Shown: positions 1 through 8,938 of the stretch, piece after piece | How positions within the stretch are numbered: position 1 is the first letter of the stretch | Layout of the letters: every line of letters begins with the position of its first letter | NCBI GenBank assembly: GCA_022563535.1 | Contig: JADFNE010000001.1 | Location: forward strand, 23,964 to 87,963 | Length of the DNA stretch: 64,000 nt | Reading direction: 5' to 3' | DNA from: Myxococcales bacterium | Lineage (GTDB): Bacteria; Myxococcota_A; UBA9160; UBA4427 | Notes under the pieces: model-generated | Seen by the model: the letters and a program-made list of their open reading frames with translations, nothing else | Database searches by the model: none | Told to the model about the DNA's origin: nothing | Translations under genes and position numbers: made by a program

Positions 1-3000
1 GAACTGGCCGCCGGTGATGCCGGAGACCGTGAACTGGAGCAAACCGGCGGCCGTCTCGACATCCGTGGCCGAGAAGTTGGCGCCGCCGAGGATGACGCTG
101 CCACCCTCGCTGATGATGAGTGCGTTGGCGCCCAATACCGGCGCCTCATTGACGTTATTGACGTCGATCGTGATCGTCGCCGTGTCGGAGAGCGTGGGGG
201 CCCCGCTGTCCGTCACCTCTACGGTCAAGACATATTGAGTGGTGATCTCGAAATTCAGCTGGGAACCGTCGGCAACGGTAATTTCACCAGTCGTCGCATT
301 GATCGCGAACGCGCCGCTCGCGTTGCCCGTTGTAATCGCATAGGAAAGTGTCTGCGCCGTGTCGGCATCGCTGGCCGCGACCGTGCCCACACTGGTGCTG
401 TTGGCGGAATTCTCATCGATGTTGAAGGTGGCATCCGTAGCCACCGGCGCGAACTCGTTCACGTCGGTGACCGTGATGACCAGCGTCTGGTCGAAGCTGA
501 GTGCCGTGTCGTCGGTGGTACGCACGATGACCGAGTAGCTTGCCTGGGTCTCGTAATCCAAAATCCCGTCGGTGAGAATCAGCTCGTCGGAGCCCGCCCC
601 GCCGATGCTGAACACAGCGGCATCGGCGCCGCCCACGATCGTGTAGGTGAACGGCGCAGCGGAATCGATGTCCGTCGTGGTGAGTGCGCCCAGATTGTAG
701 CCACTGGTGGTATCGGTATTCTCGCTGACCAGGCTGCTGGCGATGCTGACAGCTGTCGGGGCATCAGGGGCGGCGATCAGATTGATGGTTTGCGTCGCCG
801 AATTACTGACGTTGCCATCCGGATCGGTGAGCGCGAACTGGACGATCCGGCTTGTGGTATCCGGAGCGTCGGAAGTGTTTGAATAGGCGATCTGTCGCAT
901 GACCTGCTGAATGGCTGCCGGGTCCGACTTGTTATTCCACGTGATCACGTAGGGGTTTGTCCCGCTGCCACCTGAGTAGTTGCCGACTTTCGTGACACCG
1001 ACCTTGGCTGCGCCGCCCACGAACGTGACGCCACCACCGCTCAGCCCGCTAATGCTGTCGTTGCTCGTATTGCCGCTGATGATCGAAACCGTCAGTGTGC
1101 CGCCATTGTAATTGGAGTTGTCCGTGTCGGAGACCGTCGCACCGCCGTCGATGATCGTGGCTGGGTCATTCTCGGTATAGGTAATCGCGGCTCCCGGCAA
1201 GGTGACGACCGCTCGGGATTGAACATTGATGGTGATCGTGGCTGTATCACTCAGGTTGCCGGTCCCGTCATCGGTCACCTGCACGGTGAGTATGTAAGCC
1301 GGTGTAGCCACGGCATCGAGCTGGGTGGCATCATTGACGCTGAGCTTGCCGGTAGCGGGATCGATGACGAAGGCGTTGTTGGTATTGCCGCCGGTGATGC
1401 TGTACGTCAGGGTATCGCTGGCATCGATATCCGAGGCCACCACGAACCCCAGCACTGAACCATTGCTGAGATCATCGGTAATGTTGTATCCATCGTCGCC
1501 GGCTATCGGAGAATCGTTTGTGGCGTTGACGTTGACCGTCTGGGTGGCGAGGTTGGAGGTGCCTCCGTCGCCATCGGTGAGCAGGAACTCGACGCTGCGC
1601 GCTGTAGTAGACGGATCTTCCGAGGGGTTGGCGTAACCGATCTGGCGCATCACGGTCTGCACGTCGGCGGCGGTGGCGCTCAGGCCGAATGTGATCACGA
1701 GCGGTGAACCCGCGCTGCCGCCGGTGTAGGAGCCAACAATAGAACCAGCAACCTTCACGTTGGTGACAGTGAGGGTGACCCCGTTGGCTTCGATGATCGA
1801 GAGCACATCGCCCGTGTCGGCACCCGTAGTGATGCTGACGGTGAGCTGCCCGTCTTTAAAGTTTGCGGAGTCGGGATCGCTCACCGTCGCGGTGGCATCG
1901 ATCACCGTGGCCGGGTCGTTCTCGGTGTAGCTGAGGGCCGCACCCGGGGTGCTGATGACCGAGTCGAGGTTACTCGGGTTGGCCACGGTGAGGCTCACGC
2001 TGGCCGTGTCGCTGCCGCCGTTACCGTCCACGATCGTGTAGCTGAAGCTGTCGGCGCCGAAATAGTTGAAGTCGGGCGTGTAGGTCCAGGTGCCGTCGAG
2101 GTTATCCACCAGCGTGCCGTTGAGAGGCTGGGTGAAGCTGGACACCGTCAGCGTATCGCCCTCAAGATCGCTGTCGCTGGCCAGCAGGTCACTGGCCAGC
2201 GTGATCAGCAGGGGCACGTTGGCGTCGGTCGTCAGGCTGTCGTCCCCGGCCACCGGCGGATCGTTGATGGCGGTGACGTTGACGGTCTGGATGGCGAGGT
2301 TGGAGGTGCCGCCGTCGCCATCGGTGAGCAGGAACTCGACGCTGCGCGCTGTAGTAGACGGATCTTCCGAGGTGCTGGCGTATCCGATCTGGCGCATCAC
2401 GGTCTGCACGTCGGCGGCGCTGGCGCTCTGAGTGAATGTGATCACCAGCGGTGAACCCGCGCTGCCGCCGGTGTAGGAGCCAGCCGTACTCCCAGCAACC
2501 TTCAAGACGCCGTTCGTAAGGGTGACCCCGTTGGCTTCGATGATGCTCAGCACATCGCCCGTGTCGGCGCCCGTGGTGAGGCTGACCGTGAGCTGCCCGT
2601 TGTTAAAGTCTGCGGAGTCCGGATCGCTCACCGTCGCCGTGGCATCAATCACCGTGGCCGGGTCGTTCTCGGTGTAGCTGAGGGCCGCACCCGGGGTGCT
2701 GATGACCGAGTCGAGGTTGCCCGGGTTGGCCACCGTGAGGCTCACGCTGGCCGTGTCAATGCCACCGTTGCCGTCATCGATGGTGTAGCTGAAGCTCTCG
2801 ACGCCGAAGTAGTTAAAGTCCGGCGTGTAGGTCCAGGTGCCGTCCAGGTTGTCCACCAGCGTGCCGTTGAGCGGTTGGGTGAAGCTGGTCACAGTCAGCG
2901 TATCGCTCTCGGCGTCCATGTCGTTGCCCAGCAGGTCGCTGGCCAGTGTGATCAGCAGGGGCACGTTGGCGTCGGTGGAAAGGCTGTCGTCGCCGGCCAC

Positions 3001-4188
3001 CGGCACATCGTTAATGGCGGTGACGTTGACGGTCTGGATGGCGAGGTTGGAGGTGCCGCCGTCGCCATCGGTGAGCAGGAACTCGACGCTGCGCGCTGTA
3101 GTAGACGGATCTTCCGAGGTGCTGGCGTATCCGATCTGGCGCATCACGGTCTGCACGTCGGTGGTGGTGGCGCTCTGGCTGAATGTGATCACCAGCGGTG
3201 AACCCGCGCTGCCGCCGGTGTAGGAGCCAACCGTACCGCCAGTCACTTTCACGTTGGAATTGGTGAGGGTGACCCCGTTGGCTTCGATGATCGAGAGCAC
3301 ATCGTTCGCGTCGGCACCTGTAGTGAGGCTGACCGTGAGCTGCCCGCCGTTAAAGTCTGCGGAGTCGGGATCGCTCACCGTCGCGGTGGCATCGATCACC
3401 GTGGCCGGGTCGTTCTCGGTGTAGCTGATGGCCGCGCCCGGGGTGCTCAGTGTCGGCGCGATGTTTACCGGAAGCATCCCTTCCCAGCTCTGCTGTGCCT
3501 GCGCGCTAAACGCGACCGAAGTCTCGATGTCGCCCGTAACCGATTCGAGTTCCCAGTCCCCACCGAGTACTGCCGCCCCGGTAGCGTCGATGCTCGCCGC
3601 GACATCGGCACCAGTGAGTTCGGCGAGGGAGTCGACAAAGGCCGCTCCATCCGCGCCCCCGGCCAGGTCGCAGCCGTAGAGTAGAAGGTCCGCGTCGGCG
3701 CTGAGGGCGTTGCTCCAGGAAGCCAGTGCGTTGGTGTAGAGATCGAGTGTGTCGGAAGAAAGCGAGACGTTGCCGAGCTGCAGCGCACCCTCGCTGCCGT
3801 GGGAGACGATGTGGATGGCGTCGAGTTCCTGGTAGCGGGCCAGGGTCTCGGTGATCTGGGCGACGCCGTCGCGGTCGGAATCGAGCAGTACGATTTCGAG
3901 CTTTCGGCCCTCGGTTGCCCCGGCCTCAAGGTCGTTCACCAAGTGTTCGTAGCCCTCGACACCCCGATCGACAAAGACGAGTTCGCTGCGAACGATCGCA
4001 GCAACCTCGCCCGCGTCCGCTTCGCTCTGCAGCAGGTCCAGCTGCGCAGCGGGATCCTCGAGACGCTGCTCGAGCGCTTGGTTGGGATCCACCAGCACCG
4101 CCTCCACGTCCGCGGACATGAGGACGCGCTGCTCCATCTCCTCGATGATCGGGCGTAGTGACAGGCGACCGGGCGAACGTGTTTTCAT
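1..4188 (-). CDS. Giant LEPR-XLL-like/DUF4347/cadherin-VCBS repeat surface protein, C-terminus outside window
   Basis: Open for 1396 codons from ATG 4188 to the window edge without a stop, so the protein is larger than seen here. The start has a good RBS (AGGAAG). No classical signal peptide is visible. Instead residues about 17-30 read EEMEQRVLMSADVE, close to the LEPR-XLL motif of giant exported proteins. Residues about 67-238 form a DUF4347 domain with HIVSHGSEG and LLLYGCDLA motifs. The rest is tandem Ca2+-binding-type repeats: units with YTENDPATVIDA, DPDSADF and TDGDGG, VCBS-like GNDMDAESDTLTV segments, then cadherin-type DxNE blocks towards the edge. Likely a secreted or surface-anchored adhesin (inference). 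It is transcribed in the same direction as the upstream adaptor/SecA operon, 154 bp behind the diguanylate cyclase gene, and is the natural cargo of that operon. Lost C-terminal sequence could hold RTX or sorting signals. Confidence 0.88.
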   Translation of the reverse strand, partial: MKTRSPGRLSLRPIIEEMEQRVLMSADVEAVLVDPNQALEQRLEDPAAQLDLLQSEADAGEVAAIVRSELVFVDRGVEGYEHLVNDLEAGATEGRKLEIVLLDSDRDGVAQITETLARYQELDAIHIVSHGSEGALQLGNVSLSSDTLDLYTNALASWSNALSADADLLLYGCDLAGGADGAAFVDSLAELTGADVAASIDATGAAVLGGDWELESVTGDIETSVAFSAQAQQSWEGMLPVNIAPTLSTPGAAISYTENDPATVIDATATVSDPDSADFNGGQLTVSLTTGADANDVLSIIEANGVTLTNSNVKVTGGTVGSYTGGSAGSPLVITFSQSATTTDVQTVMRQIGYASTSEDPSTTARSVEFLLTDGDGGTSNLAIQTVNVTAINDVPVAGDDSLSTDANVPLLITLASDLLGNDMDAESDTLTVTSFTQPLNGTLVDNLDGTWTYTPDFNYFGVESFSYTIDDGNGGIDTASVSLTVANPGNLDSVISTPGAALSYTENDPATVIDATATVSDPDSADFNNGQLTVSLTTGADTGDVLSIIEANGVTLTNGVLKVAGSTAGSYTGGSAGSPLVITFTQSASAADVQTVMRQIGYASTSEDPSTTARSVEFLLTDGDGGTSNLAIQTVNVTAINDPPVAGDDSLTTDANVPLLITLASDLLASDSDLEGDTLTVSSFTQPLNGTLVDNLDGTWTYTPDFNYFGADSFSYTIVDGNGGSDTASVSLTVANPSNLDSVISTPGAALSYTENDPATVIDATATVSDPDSANFKDGQLTVSITTGADTGDVLSIIEANGVTLTVTNVKVAGSIVGSYTGGSAGSPLVITFGLSATAADVQTVMRQIGYANPSEDPSTTARSVEFLLTDGDGGTSNLATQTVNVNATNDSPIAGDDGYNITDDLSNGSVLGFVVASDIDASDTLTYSITGGNTNNAFVIDPATGKLSVNDATQLDAVATPAYILTVQVTDDGTGNLSDTATITINVQSRAVVTLPGAAITYTENDPATIIDGGATVSDTDNSNYNGGTLTVSIISGNTSNDSISGLSGGGVTFVGGAAKVGVTKVGNYSGGSGTNPYVITWNNKSDPAAIQQVMRQIAYSNTSDAPDTTSRIVQFALTDPDGNVSNSATQTINLIAAPDAPTAVSIASSLVSENTDTTSGYNLGALTTTDIDSAAPFTYTIVGGADAAVFSIGGAGSDELILTDGILDYETQASYSVIVRTTDDTALSFDQTLVITVTDVNEFAPVATDATFNIDENSANSTSVGTVAASDADTAQTLSYAITTGNASGAFAINATTGEITVADGSQLNFEITTQYVLTVEVTDSGAPTLSDTATITIDVNNVNEAPVLGANALIISEGGSVILGGANFSATDVETAAGLLQFTVSGITGGQF
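1166..3450 (-). repeat. Tandem 747-bp coding repeats in the giant protein gene
   Basis: The landmark TCGTTCTCGGTGTAGCTG (plus strand) starts at 3410, 2663 and 1916, exactly 747 bp (249 codons) apart. GTCGCCATCGGTGAGCAGG starts at 3061, 2314 and 1567 with the same spacing. The two full units are 2663-3409 and 1916-2662. A diverged relative of the landmark at 1166 gives a 750-bp spacing and has a different second half, of cadherin type. The near-identity of long stretches at DNA level suggests recent duplication or gene conversion. Confidence 0.9.
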
Positions 4189-4201
4189 CCGAACTTCCTG
4201 T

Positions 4202-4220
4202 GTAGAGGTATAACCCCTAC
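4202..4220. promoter_or_regulatory. Interrupted palindrome just upstream of the giant gene
   Basis: GTAGAGGT-ATA-ACCCCTAC forms an 8-bp inverted repeat with one mismatch and a 3-nt centre. It ends 14 nt before the ATG of the giant repeat gene. It could be an operator or a 5' leader hairpin close to the ribosome-binding site. No regulator is known for it; the assignment rests only on position and symmetry. Confidence 0.4.
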
Positions 4221-4342
4221 ACTTATCGTCCAAATCGCCATCGGACTGAAGCATGCGAGTGTTTGAAGACGCTGATTTTTTGACTGATTTGGCGGAAATT
4301 GAGAGTTACGCCGCCAGAGATAGAGTTGCCGGTTTGTGACGC

Positions 4343-5842
4343 TCAGCCGGAGATGTCTTCCCAGGCCGTCACACGGTCACGGCCTGCGTCCTTCGAGGCG
4401 TAGAGGGCCCGGTCGGCCTGCTCGAGCAACTCCGCGACCGAATCGGCGCCGGTGCGAATCGAGGCCGTGCCAAAGCTCACCGAAATGGGAACCCGCGCGA
4501 ACCCAGGCGAGCGCGCGTTGCGGCACAACCGATCCGCTACATCGAACGCCGTCTTCTTGGAGGCCCCCGGCAGCACGATGCAAAACTCTTCACCGCCGTA
4601 GCGGCAAACGGCGTCCGAATTCCGAACCGCAGTCGACAGCAGTTCCGACACCCGGCGGATCACCTCGTCTCCGGCCGCGTGGCCGTGGTTGTCGTTGACG
4701 AGTTTGAAGTGGTCGATGTCGCACATGATGCACTGGAGATCCAGCCCCTCGCGGCGCGAGTGTTCGAACTGCAACTCGAACCACTCCATGAACGACCGCC
4801 GATTCGCGAGGCCGGTCAACGGATCCTTTTTCGCCAGCATCTCGAGTTCCTGGTTCTGGAGACGGATCTCGTCTTGCGTCTTTTCCAGTTCAGCCATGGC
4901 CTTCTCGAGCGCGGCCTTCTGCTGTTCGAGCTCGGTGACGTCGTCAAAGGTCGCGATTGCTCCCTTTGGTTTTTCCCAGCCATCGAGGACGGGGGAGACG
5001 TTCACGACGAAAATGCGGACGTCTCCGGGCGTCGGCTCGATGCATAGGGTGGTTCCGGTCGTTGTGAGTCCATCGCGGATGGCCTCCCACCAAGGGAGAT
5101 CAGGTTCCCGAGTGGAGGAGGTCGTCGACCGCCAGCCCAGTGTCGACAGCTGAACGCCCAGCAGGGATTCTGCGGTCCGGTCCAAGTGCGCCGCGAAGGC
5201 AGCATTGGCGAGCACGATGCGCCCGCTCGGATCGAGCAGCAGCACGCCTTCGGACATCACATCGAGCGCCGCCTGGACCCGGGTCGGAATGACCGCCGAG
5301 GGGTCGAGATGACGGAGCGTCCGTTTCATGTAGATCCAGTAGCTGATGAACCCCAGCGCGCCAACGAGCACCAGCAGACGAATTAGCGTCCTCTCCCAAA
5401 GGGACTTCAACAACCCGGTGGGCCCTGCGTCCGCCGCTCCTATGAACCGAACTTCCAAGGTCGCCCATCGCCTACCGTCCCGGTTGATCGGAACCTGTAC
5501 TTGGGTGGCTTGCGACAGAGCTTCGGCGTCGGGATTCCACAGCTGACGGTGCTCGGGGGTCGAGATCAACAGATGGCCGCGGGAGGCCCGGAGCCCTGCG
5601 GACAACACGTTGTCGTTGCGGCGCATGGCGACGGACAGCGCCTCGCGAATTGATCCGAAGTCGTCCCTCTCGACCGCGGGAATCGTCTGCATGGCCAGGC
5701 TCTCGACAATCTGGATACGCGACTCGAGTTCCTCGTTCCGGGGTTCGGGCAGTACGCCCATAAAATCCAGGAACACGAGGATTGAGCAGGTAAGCACCGC
5801 CAAGCCCAAGCTTATTCGAAACACCGGTGTCATACGTCCCAC
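4343..5842 (-). CDS. Membrane-anchored PAS-GGDEF diguanylate cyclase
   Basis: Makes c-di-GMP from two GTP (family knowledge). The 499-aa protein has an N-terminal membrane segment (residues about 8-30), a periplasmic-looking sensor region to about 145, a second membrane segment (about 146-168), and a PAS-like domain (about 185-305, with DVMSEGVLLLDPSGRIVLAN). A coiled-coil linker follows, then a GGDEF domain from DPLTGLANR to the end. The active site is GGEEF at 416-420. The product-inhibition I-site RNSD sits five residues before it, so the enzyme looks active and feedback-regulated. The start is GTG 5842 with GCGAGG at good spacing; ATG 5833 is an alternative. It lies 12 bp behind the HlyD-type adaptor gene and is the last operon gene before the giant repeat gene, which suggests c-di-GMP control of that surface protein. 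Confidence 0.9.
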   Translation of the reverse strand: MGRMTPVFRISLGLAVLTCSILVFLDFMGVLPEPRNEELESRIQIVESLAMQTIPAVERDDFGSIREALSVAMRRNDNVLSAGLRASRGHLLISTPEHRQLWNPDAEALSQATQVQVPINRDGRRWATLEVRFIGAADAGPTGLLKSLWERTLIRLLVLVGALGFISYWIYMKRTLRHLDPSAVIPTRVQAALDVMSEGVLLLDPSGRIVLANAAFAAHLDRTAESLLGVQLSTLGWRSTTSSTREPDLPWWEAIRDGLTTTGTTLCIEPTPGDVRIFVVNVSPVLDGWEKPKGAIATFDDVTELEQQKAALEKAMAELEKTQDEIRLQNQELEMLAKKDPLTGLANRRSFMEWFELQFEHSRREGLDLQCIMCDIDHFKLVNDNHGHAAGDEVIRRVSELLSTAVRNSDAVCRYGGEEFCIVLPGASKKTAFDVADRLCRNARSPGFARVPISVSFGTASIRTGADSVAELLEQADRALYASKDAGRDRVTAWEDISG

Positions 5843-5854
5843 AAAATTGCCTCG

Positions 5855-6925
5855 CTATTCGGTGAGGAATCGCACCTGGCAATGGAGCCCAACCGGGATG
5901 TTGTGCTCGGGATTCGGGAGTTCCAGCCGCACGCCGAAGGTTCCACTGGCCGCGTCGATCACGCGGTCCACGATCGTCACCGGTGCCACGTGCACGGTGT
6001 CACTGGGAAACTCCGGCACTACGGCCGCGCGCATCCCGACCGTGATGTTGCCGAAGGCCGAGGCGGGAAGGATGACCTCGACCCGCAGCGGGTCGATCTG
6101 GGCGACCGTGAGAATGGGCTTGTTTTCGACGCGCTCTCCGGGGGACATCATGCGCTTGACCACGACGCCGTTAAGGGGGCTGCGAATGGTTCGCCGCGTC
6201 AAGTGTGCGACTGCCTGCTCGAGTTGGAGCGCCGCGAGTTTCTTGTCCGCGTATGCTTGCGCGAGCTGAATCTGTGCAACCTTGGCCTCGGTCTCGGCTT
6301 CTTCGCGCAGGTCGAGCGACAACGTGTCCTGCTCGTAGAGTTCATTAAGACGGGCGCGCCGGCGTTCGATGAGAGACGCTCTCGCCTCTCGGGACTCGAT
6401 CTCGTTGTTCATCTCGGCCTGGGCACGGGCCAGTCGTACCGCGGCACGTTCGGCTCCCGACTCCAGTTCCACCAGCACCTGGCCGGCCTCGACGAAGTCG
6501 CTCCACTCGACGTGGATCTTCTCGATCAGTCCGGTCACGGGGCTACCGATCTCGACGCTGTGGAACGGCTCGATGATGCAAGCCAGTTCCTCTACTTCGA
6601 TCTGGTTCCGGTGCACGCGTTCGCCCGACGACCATGTGTCACCGATGGCGCGGACGCTTCCGCCGCCGCTGGCTTCGGGTGCCGCGTATCCGGCAGCACC
6701 ACCGAGTTCTGCGCCAACGAATTCGGAGTCGCCGGGGTTCGCTTCGTCGGCGGCATCCCACGACGGATCGACCGCGGCAACCACCGTTGGGGTCGCGCCG
6801 CCGTCCGCCAGCTGAATGATTCCCGGCAGCAATAGCACCAGGCACAGTCCCGCAAGTACGGAAGCCGCTCCCGCTATGAGTGCGCCTCGCACCCGCGGAC
6901 TATTCAATAGTTTTCCCAGTCGCAT
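5855..6925 (-). CDS. HlyD/RND-type periplasmic adaptor protein
   Basis: A 356-aa membrane-fusion protein that would bridge inner-membrane and outer-membrane export components. It has one N-terminal membrane anchor (residues about 13-40). A low-complexity acidic linker follows to about 95. The biotinyl-lipoyl half-motifs are VEIGSPVTGLIEKIHVEWSD and RSPLNGVVVKRMMSPGERV, flanking a coiled-coil hairpin (about 155-235). A beta-barrel domain ends the protein. The RBS AGGAAG precedes ATG 6925. The gene is 24 bp behind the SecA paralogue and 12 bp before the diguanylate cyclase. No RND pump or ABC exporter is adjacent, so its partner is probably the M50/HlyD membrane protein or the SecA paralogue of the same operon (inference). 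Confidence 0.85.
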   Translation of the reverse strand: MRLGKLLNSPRVRGALIAGAASVLAGLCLVLLLPGIIQLADGGATPTVVAAVDPSWDAADEANPGDSEFVGAELGGAAGYAAPEASGGGSVRAIGDTWSSGERVHRNQIEVEELACIIEPFHSVEIGSPVTGLIEKIHVEWSDFVEAGQVLVELESGAERAAVRLARAQAEMNNEIESREARASLIERRRARLNELYEQDTLSLDLREEAETEAKVAQIQLAQAYADKKLAALQLEQAVAHLTRRTIRSPLNGVVVKRMMSPGERVENKPILTVAQIDPLRVEVILPASAFGNITVGMRAAVVPEFPSDTVHVAPVTIVDRVIDAASGTFGVRLELPNPEHNIPVGLHCQVRFLTE

Positions 6926-6949
6926 GGGCTTCCTGTCGCCCTTCAGAGT

Positions 6950-8938
6950 CTACTCGCCAGCTCCCGAGAACGCGAGGAGTTGTCCCAGGTACTCCTCCAT
7001 CGCCATCAGACTCTGCCGAACTCTTGCGTGCCTCTTCTCTTCGGCCCGCTGGGGCATCCGGGAGAGGAGTTTTACCCAGTGGGCCGACGCAGTTGAGGCG
7101 GTACAGCGGTTCACCAAAATGTGTTGCAGCCCCGCGGGAAAGAATCCGGCCAACGAATCGTCTTCGAGCGAGAGGATCTCCTCGTAACTCCCCGGATCCC
7201 CCTGGCGTCCGCAACGGCCAAAGAGCTGCCGGTCGATGCGTCGCGCCTCGCTGCGCTGGGTGGCAATCACGTGGAGACCGCCGCTCTCGACCACGCCCGG
7301 GCCCAGCTGGATGTCGGTTCCCCGGCCCGCCATGTTCGTCGCCACCGTGATGCGACCGCGCCGGCCAGCCTCGGCCACGATCACAGCCTCCTGATCGTCC
7401 TGGCGAGCGTTGAGAATCCGGTGGGGCAGGCCCCGTTCGGCCAGCAGAGAGCCCAGGTGTTCGGAGGCCTCAACCGAACAGGTGCCGATCAAAACCGGCC
7501 GACCGACCTCTTGGAATTCTCGCACCCGCTCGGCCACGGCATTCCACCTGGCGTCGGAGCTGGCGAAGATTCGCGTTCCAAGTGAGCGCCGCTGTATCGG
7601 AAGCCGAGTCGGGATGGTCATGAGATTGAGCCGGTAGACCGACCAGAGTTCGCTCGCGACTTCCCGGCCAGTTCCCGTCATGCCCGACAGCCGGAGATAG
7701 CGGCGGAAGAACTGCTGATAGCTGATGCGCGCCAACGTCTCGCGTTCCGGTGACAGTTCGCAACCTTCCTTGATCTCGATCATCTGGTGGAGACCTCGCT
7801 CCCAGGAACGGTCCGGCGCCGCTCGGCCTGTCGGTTGATCGATAATTTCCACTCTGCCACGACGAACCAGGTAGTGGCGGTCGCGCAGGAACAAGTGCAC
7901 CGCCCGCAGCGCCTTCTCGACCCATTCTTCGCGTCGGTTGGGTCCGCTCCAGAGACCTCCGAGGGGTGCAGCGAGTTCTTCCAGACGCTGCCGCCCGTGA
8001 TCCGTGAACTCGAGCGCCTGCATACGCTTCTGCAGTCGGAAGTCTCGGCCCTCTTCAAGTTTGCTGGCGAGATCCATGGCCTGCTGGTAAGTCTCGCCCC
8101 AATCGCTGGGGCCCGCGGGACCGGAGAGGATCAGCGGCGTCCGGGCTTCGTCGATCAACACGCTGTCCGCCTCGTCGACCACCGCGAAGCAGAGCCCGCG
8201 CAGCAGCAGTTGTCGCCGCGGGGGTTCGCCCTGCAAGCGGGCGATGTGTCCTGCCATGCGGCTCTTTTGCTGCCGCCGTTGCATACCATCTTTCAAGTAG
8301 TCAAAAGCAACCTGCTTTCCCGTCACGTAAGTGATGTCGCAGGCGTAGGCGGCCCGCCGCTCTGCGGGTTGTGTCATCTTCTCGGTCACTGTTCCGACGG
8401 AGAGCCCGAGCGCCTGGTAGAGGGGCCGCATGGCGTCCGCGTCGCGCTTCACGAGATAATCGTTGACGGAAATTACGTGGACGGGAATGCCAGCCAGCGC
8501 GGCAGTCGCTGCGGGCAGGGTGGCGGAGAGGGTTTTTCCTTCGCCCGTTTCCATCTCGGCAAGTCTTCCGTTGATCATGGCCCAGCCGGCCTGGAGTTGG
8601 ACGTCATAGTGGGCGACGCCGAGAGTTCGCCGGGAAATTTCGCGGATCGCGGCGAAGGTCGGGGCCACGACCTTGTCGACAAGACCGTCGCGAGCCAGTG
8701 CGCGGCACAGCAGTTGGATTCGCTGGTTGAGCTCTGCTTCCGACATGCCCTCGAGCTTGGGGCCATACGCGTGCACGGTGTTGGTAAAGCGTTGCCGGCG
8801 ACTTCGAAAGCGCAGCCGGAAGCGGGCAAGGGCGCCCAACTGGCGATCCACGGCGCGATCCAACCAGCCTTCCATCTGCTCGGCCCGCTCCGGATAGAAG
8901 CCCTGGGCGATTCCCGGACGCAGCGAAGCGCTAGACAC
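6950..8938 (-). CDS. Short SecA-like preprotein translocase ATPase (paralogue)
   Basis: A 662-aa DEAD-motor ATPase of the SecA family. Visible motifs are METGEGKT (Walker A, about 129-136), HVISVNDYLVKRDADAM, VVDEADSVLIDEARTPLILSG (Walker B, about 253-273), DQPTGRAAPDRSWERGLHQ of the preprotein-crosslinking region, VATNMAGRGTDIQLG, and RRIDRQLFGRCGRQGDPGS. After the last helicase motif only about 75 residues remain. Most of the helical scaffold/wing and the Cys-rich C-tail of housekeeping SecA (about 850-900 aa) are absent. The start is GTG 8938, overlapping the end of the M50 fusion gene by 8 bp, which implies translational coupling. I infer a dedicated export motor for the giant repeat protein rather than the essential SecA. 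Confidence 0.87.
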   Translation of the reverse strand: MSSASLRPGIAQGFYPERAEQMEGWLDRAVDRQLGALARFRLRFRSRRQRFTNTVHAYGPKLEGMSEAELNQRIQLLCRALARDGLVDKVVAPTFAAIREISRRTLGVAHYDVQLQAGWAMINGRLAEMETGEGKTLSATLPAATAALAGIPVHVISVNDYLVKRDADAMRPLYQALGLSVGTVTEKMTQPAERRAAYACDITYVTGKQVAFDYLKDGMQRRQQKSRMAGHIARLQGEPPRRQLLLRGLCFAVVDEADSVLIDEARTPLILSGPAGPSDWGETYQQAMDLASKLEEGRDFRLQKRMQALEFTDHGRQRLEELAAPLGGLWSGPNRREEWVEKALRAVHLFLRDRHYLVRRGRVEIIDQPTGRAAPDRSWERGLHQMIEIKEGCELSPERETLARISYQQFFRRYLRLSGMTGTGREVASELWSVYRLNLMTIPTRLPIQRRSLGTRIFASSDARWNAVAERVREFQEVGRPVLIGTCSVEASEHLGSLLAERGLPHRILNARQDDQEAVIVAEAGRRGRITVATNMAGRGTDIQLGPGVVESGGLHVIATQRSEARRIDRQLFGRCGRQGDPGSYEEILSLEDDSLAGFFPAGLQHILVNRCTASTASAHWVKLLSRMPQRAEEKRHARVRQSLMAMEEYLGQLLAFSGAGE

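Noticed and set aside
235-882. Plus-strand open frames over the giant repeat gene
   Set aside because: They lie antisense to an uninterrupted repeat-protein frame with clear cadherin-type motifs.
1166-3450. Possible CRISPR or satellite DNA because of regular repeats
   Set aside because: Period is 747 bp, in frame and coding; no short repeats with spacers.
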